From assembly GCF_005796205.1 (NCBI RefSeq), contig NZ_VAHN01000019.1:1-59592 (forward strand): DNA of 59,592 bases, in the 5' to 3' direction. A program made the translations under genes and the position numbers. The notes beneath the pieces are model-generated. The model had not been told where the DNA came from, ran no database searches, and worked only from the letters and a program-made list of their open reading frames with translations. Source of the DNA: Pseudarthrobacter sp. NamE2. GTDB lineage: Bacteria; Actinomycetota; Actinomycetes; Actinomycetales; Micrococcaceae. Positions 58,619 to 59,592 of the stretch are shown here, piece by piece (position 1 is the stretch's first letter; each line of letters opens with the position of its first letter).

Positions 58619-59533
58619 ATGGCACTTGGCGGCAACCCGATCTTCAACGGAAGAAGTTTCCGAGGAGCCACGCAGGCACCGCCTGTCCCGCAGGCTCCCT
58701 ACGGACACAATCCTTACGGCCAGCCGGCCTACGGACAGCAGCCCTACGCCCAGGCCCCCTACGGCCAGCAGGGCTGGAACACGCAGCCCATGAGCGATGA
58801 GCAGCTGCGCCAGATGTACAACCAGCCTTCGGCCGGTCCTGTGGACACCGGACGGATGACGTTCGACGACGTCATCGTCAAGACGGCCGCTTGCCTCGGC
58901 GCGGTCATCGCAGGCGCGGCGGTCACCCTGGTGGTGGGCATGGGCCTGGCGTCGCTTCTGATGATCGTCGGCGCCCTCGGCGGCTTCGTGCTGGCGCTGG
59001 TCAACACCTTCAAGAAGCAGCCCTCGCCGGCGCTTATCCTGGCCTACGCAGTCCTCGAAGGTTTCTTCCTGGGCGGCCTGACCCGGATCCTTGACGCGCA
59101 GTTCCCCGGCGTCGGCCTGCAGGCGGTTATCGGTACGCTCTCGGTCTTCGCCGTGACGCTGGTGCTGTTCAAGAGCGGCAAGGTCCGCGCCACCCCGAAG
59201 GCCATGCGGTTCTTCATGATCGCCATCATCGGTTACCTGGTGTTCTCGCTGGTCAACATGGTGATGATGTGGACCGGTGCGGTGCAGGAGCCGTTCGGCC
59301 TGCGCACCAGCGTGGAAATCTTCGGCATCCCGCTGGGCGTCCTGATCGGCCTGCTGGCCATCGGCCTGGCCGCGTTCTCGCTGATCATGGACTTCACCAG
59401 CATCGAGGAGGGCGTCCGCAGCGGCGCTCCGCAGCGCTTCTCCTGGACCGCGGCCTTCGGCCTGACCGTCACCCTGGTTTGGCTGTACGTGGAAATCATC
59501 CGCCTGCTGGCCATCCTCCGCGGGGACGAATAA
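58619..59533 (+). CDS. Bax inhibitor-1/YccA family membrane protein
   Basis: 304 aa. GGAGGA lies eight bases before the ATG at 58619. The first 80 residues are a Gln/Pro/Tyr/Gly-rich cytoplasmic tail with PYGQ-type repeats (HNPYGQPAYGQQPYAQAPYG). From about residue 85 there are seven hydrophobic segments of the Bax inhibitor-1 (UPF0005) fold, with LAYAVLEGFFLGGLTRILD near 143 and FSLIMDFTSIEEGVRSGAP near 262, which holds the conserved acidic pair. Homologues act as pH-sensitive ion (Ca2+) leak channels; the function in actinobacteria is unknown. Confidence 0.9.
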   Translation: MALGGNPIFNGRSFRGATQAPPVPQAPYGHNPYGQPAYGQQPYAQAPYGQQGWNTQPMSDEQLRQMYNQPSAGPVDTGRMTFDDVIVKTAACLGAVIAGAAVTLVVGMGLASLLMIVGALGGFVLALVNTFKKQPSPALILAYAVLEGFFLGGLTRILDAQFPGVGLQAVIGTLSVFAVTLVLFKSGKVRATPKAMRFFMIAIIGYLVFSLVNMVMMWTGAVQEPFGLRTSVEIFGIPLGVLIGLLAIGLAAFSLIMDFTSIEEGVRSGAPQRFSWTAAFGLTVTLVWLYVEIIRLLAILRGDE

Positions 59534-59547
59534 CCGCAAAGGCGGCC

Positions 59548-59558
59548 GCCGCCGTCGT
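59548..59558. repeat. GCCGCCGTCGT motif downstream of the BI-1 gene
   Basis: GCCGCCGTCGT is the reverse complement of the ACGACGGCGGC core of the folD and ndh terminators. The window ends 34 bp later, so its partner arm, if any, may be cut off. Confidence 0.3.
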
Positions 59559-59592
59559 GCGAGCCTTAAACAAGAAGGGCCCCACCTCAAGG

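Noticed and set aside
1..59592. CRISPR array, prophage, transposon or defence island
   Set aside because: No regularly spaced repeats, integrase, transposase, phage structural or restriction/toxin genes were found; gene content is ordinary chromosomal metabolism and transport.

Overview
This is a high-G+C chromosomal segment from an actinobacterium, most likely Arthrobacter or Pseudarthrobacter (Micrococcaceae). The basis is gene order (eno / FtsB-like / DUF501 / Ppx; sdhCDAB), frequent GTG and TTG starts, many apparently leaderless genes, and close resemblance of several products to Arthrobacter-type proteins. The species is inferred. There are no rRNA genes, no insertion sequences, no prophage and no CRISPR array.

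Layout. 1-3.3 kb: two secreted low-complexity proteins, a Gfo/Idh/MocA oxidoreductase and a frameshifted small secreted-protein gene. 3.4-8.8 kb: a ChvE/GguAB-type sugar ABC transporter with its ROK repressor; both promoter regions share an 18-bp motif. 8.9-14.8 kb: a lysine-catabolic locus (5-aminovaleramidase DavA, a PucR-type regulator, an APC permease, lysine 2-monooxygenase DavB). 14.8-18.9 kb: gamma-carbonic anhydrase, then one-carbon genes purU, glyA and folD, with a ZTP (pfl) riboswitch in front of glyA. 19-25.9 kb: a NodIJ/Drr-type ABC exporter, a small membrane protein, xthA, trpS, a 2H phosphoesterase and a YihY/BrkB protein. 26-28 kb: an orphan sugar-binding lipoprotein and an alpha/beta hydrolase. 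28.2-31.7 kb: sdhCDAB. 32-34.4 kb: manC and an M20 amidohydrolase.

34.7-44.7 kb is a nucleoside uptake and salvage region: BMP-family lipoprotein, ATPase and two permeases, cytidine deaminase, thymidine phosphorylase, two DedA proteins and adenosine deaminase. 44.7-50.6 kb: mazG, enolase, FtsB-like protein, DUF501, Ppx/GppA and a mycosin-like S8 protease. 50.7-52.2 kb: a type II NADH dehydrogenase preceded by a Rex-like operator. 52.3 kb: a tRNA with a UAA anticodon but no long variable arm. 52.6-58.2 kb: a branched-chain amino acid ABC system (livK convergent to livHMGF) whose LivH carries an extra extracytoplasmic domain. The window closes with a Bax-inhibitor-1 family protein.

No unmistakable new multi-gene system was found. 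The items most worth a second look are the PucR-linked davA/davB locus, a 66-bp palindromic intergenic element present twice, a related short repeat read in frame inside mazG, the short-variable-loop UAA tRNA, the LivH fusion, and three well-matched regulatory sites (ROK, Rex, ZTP).
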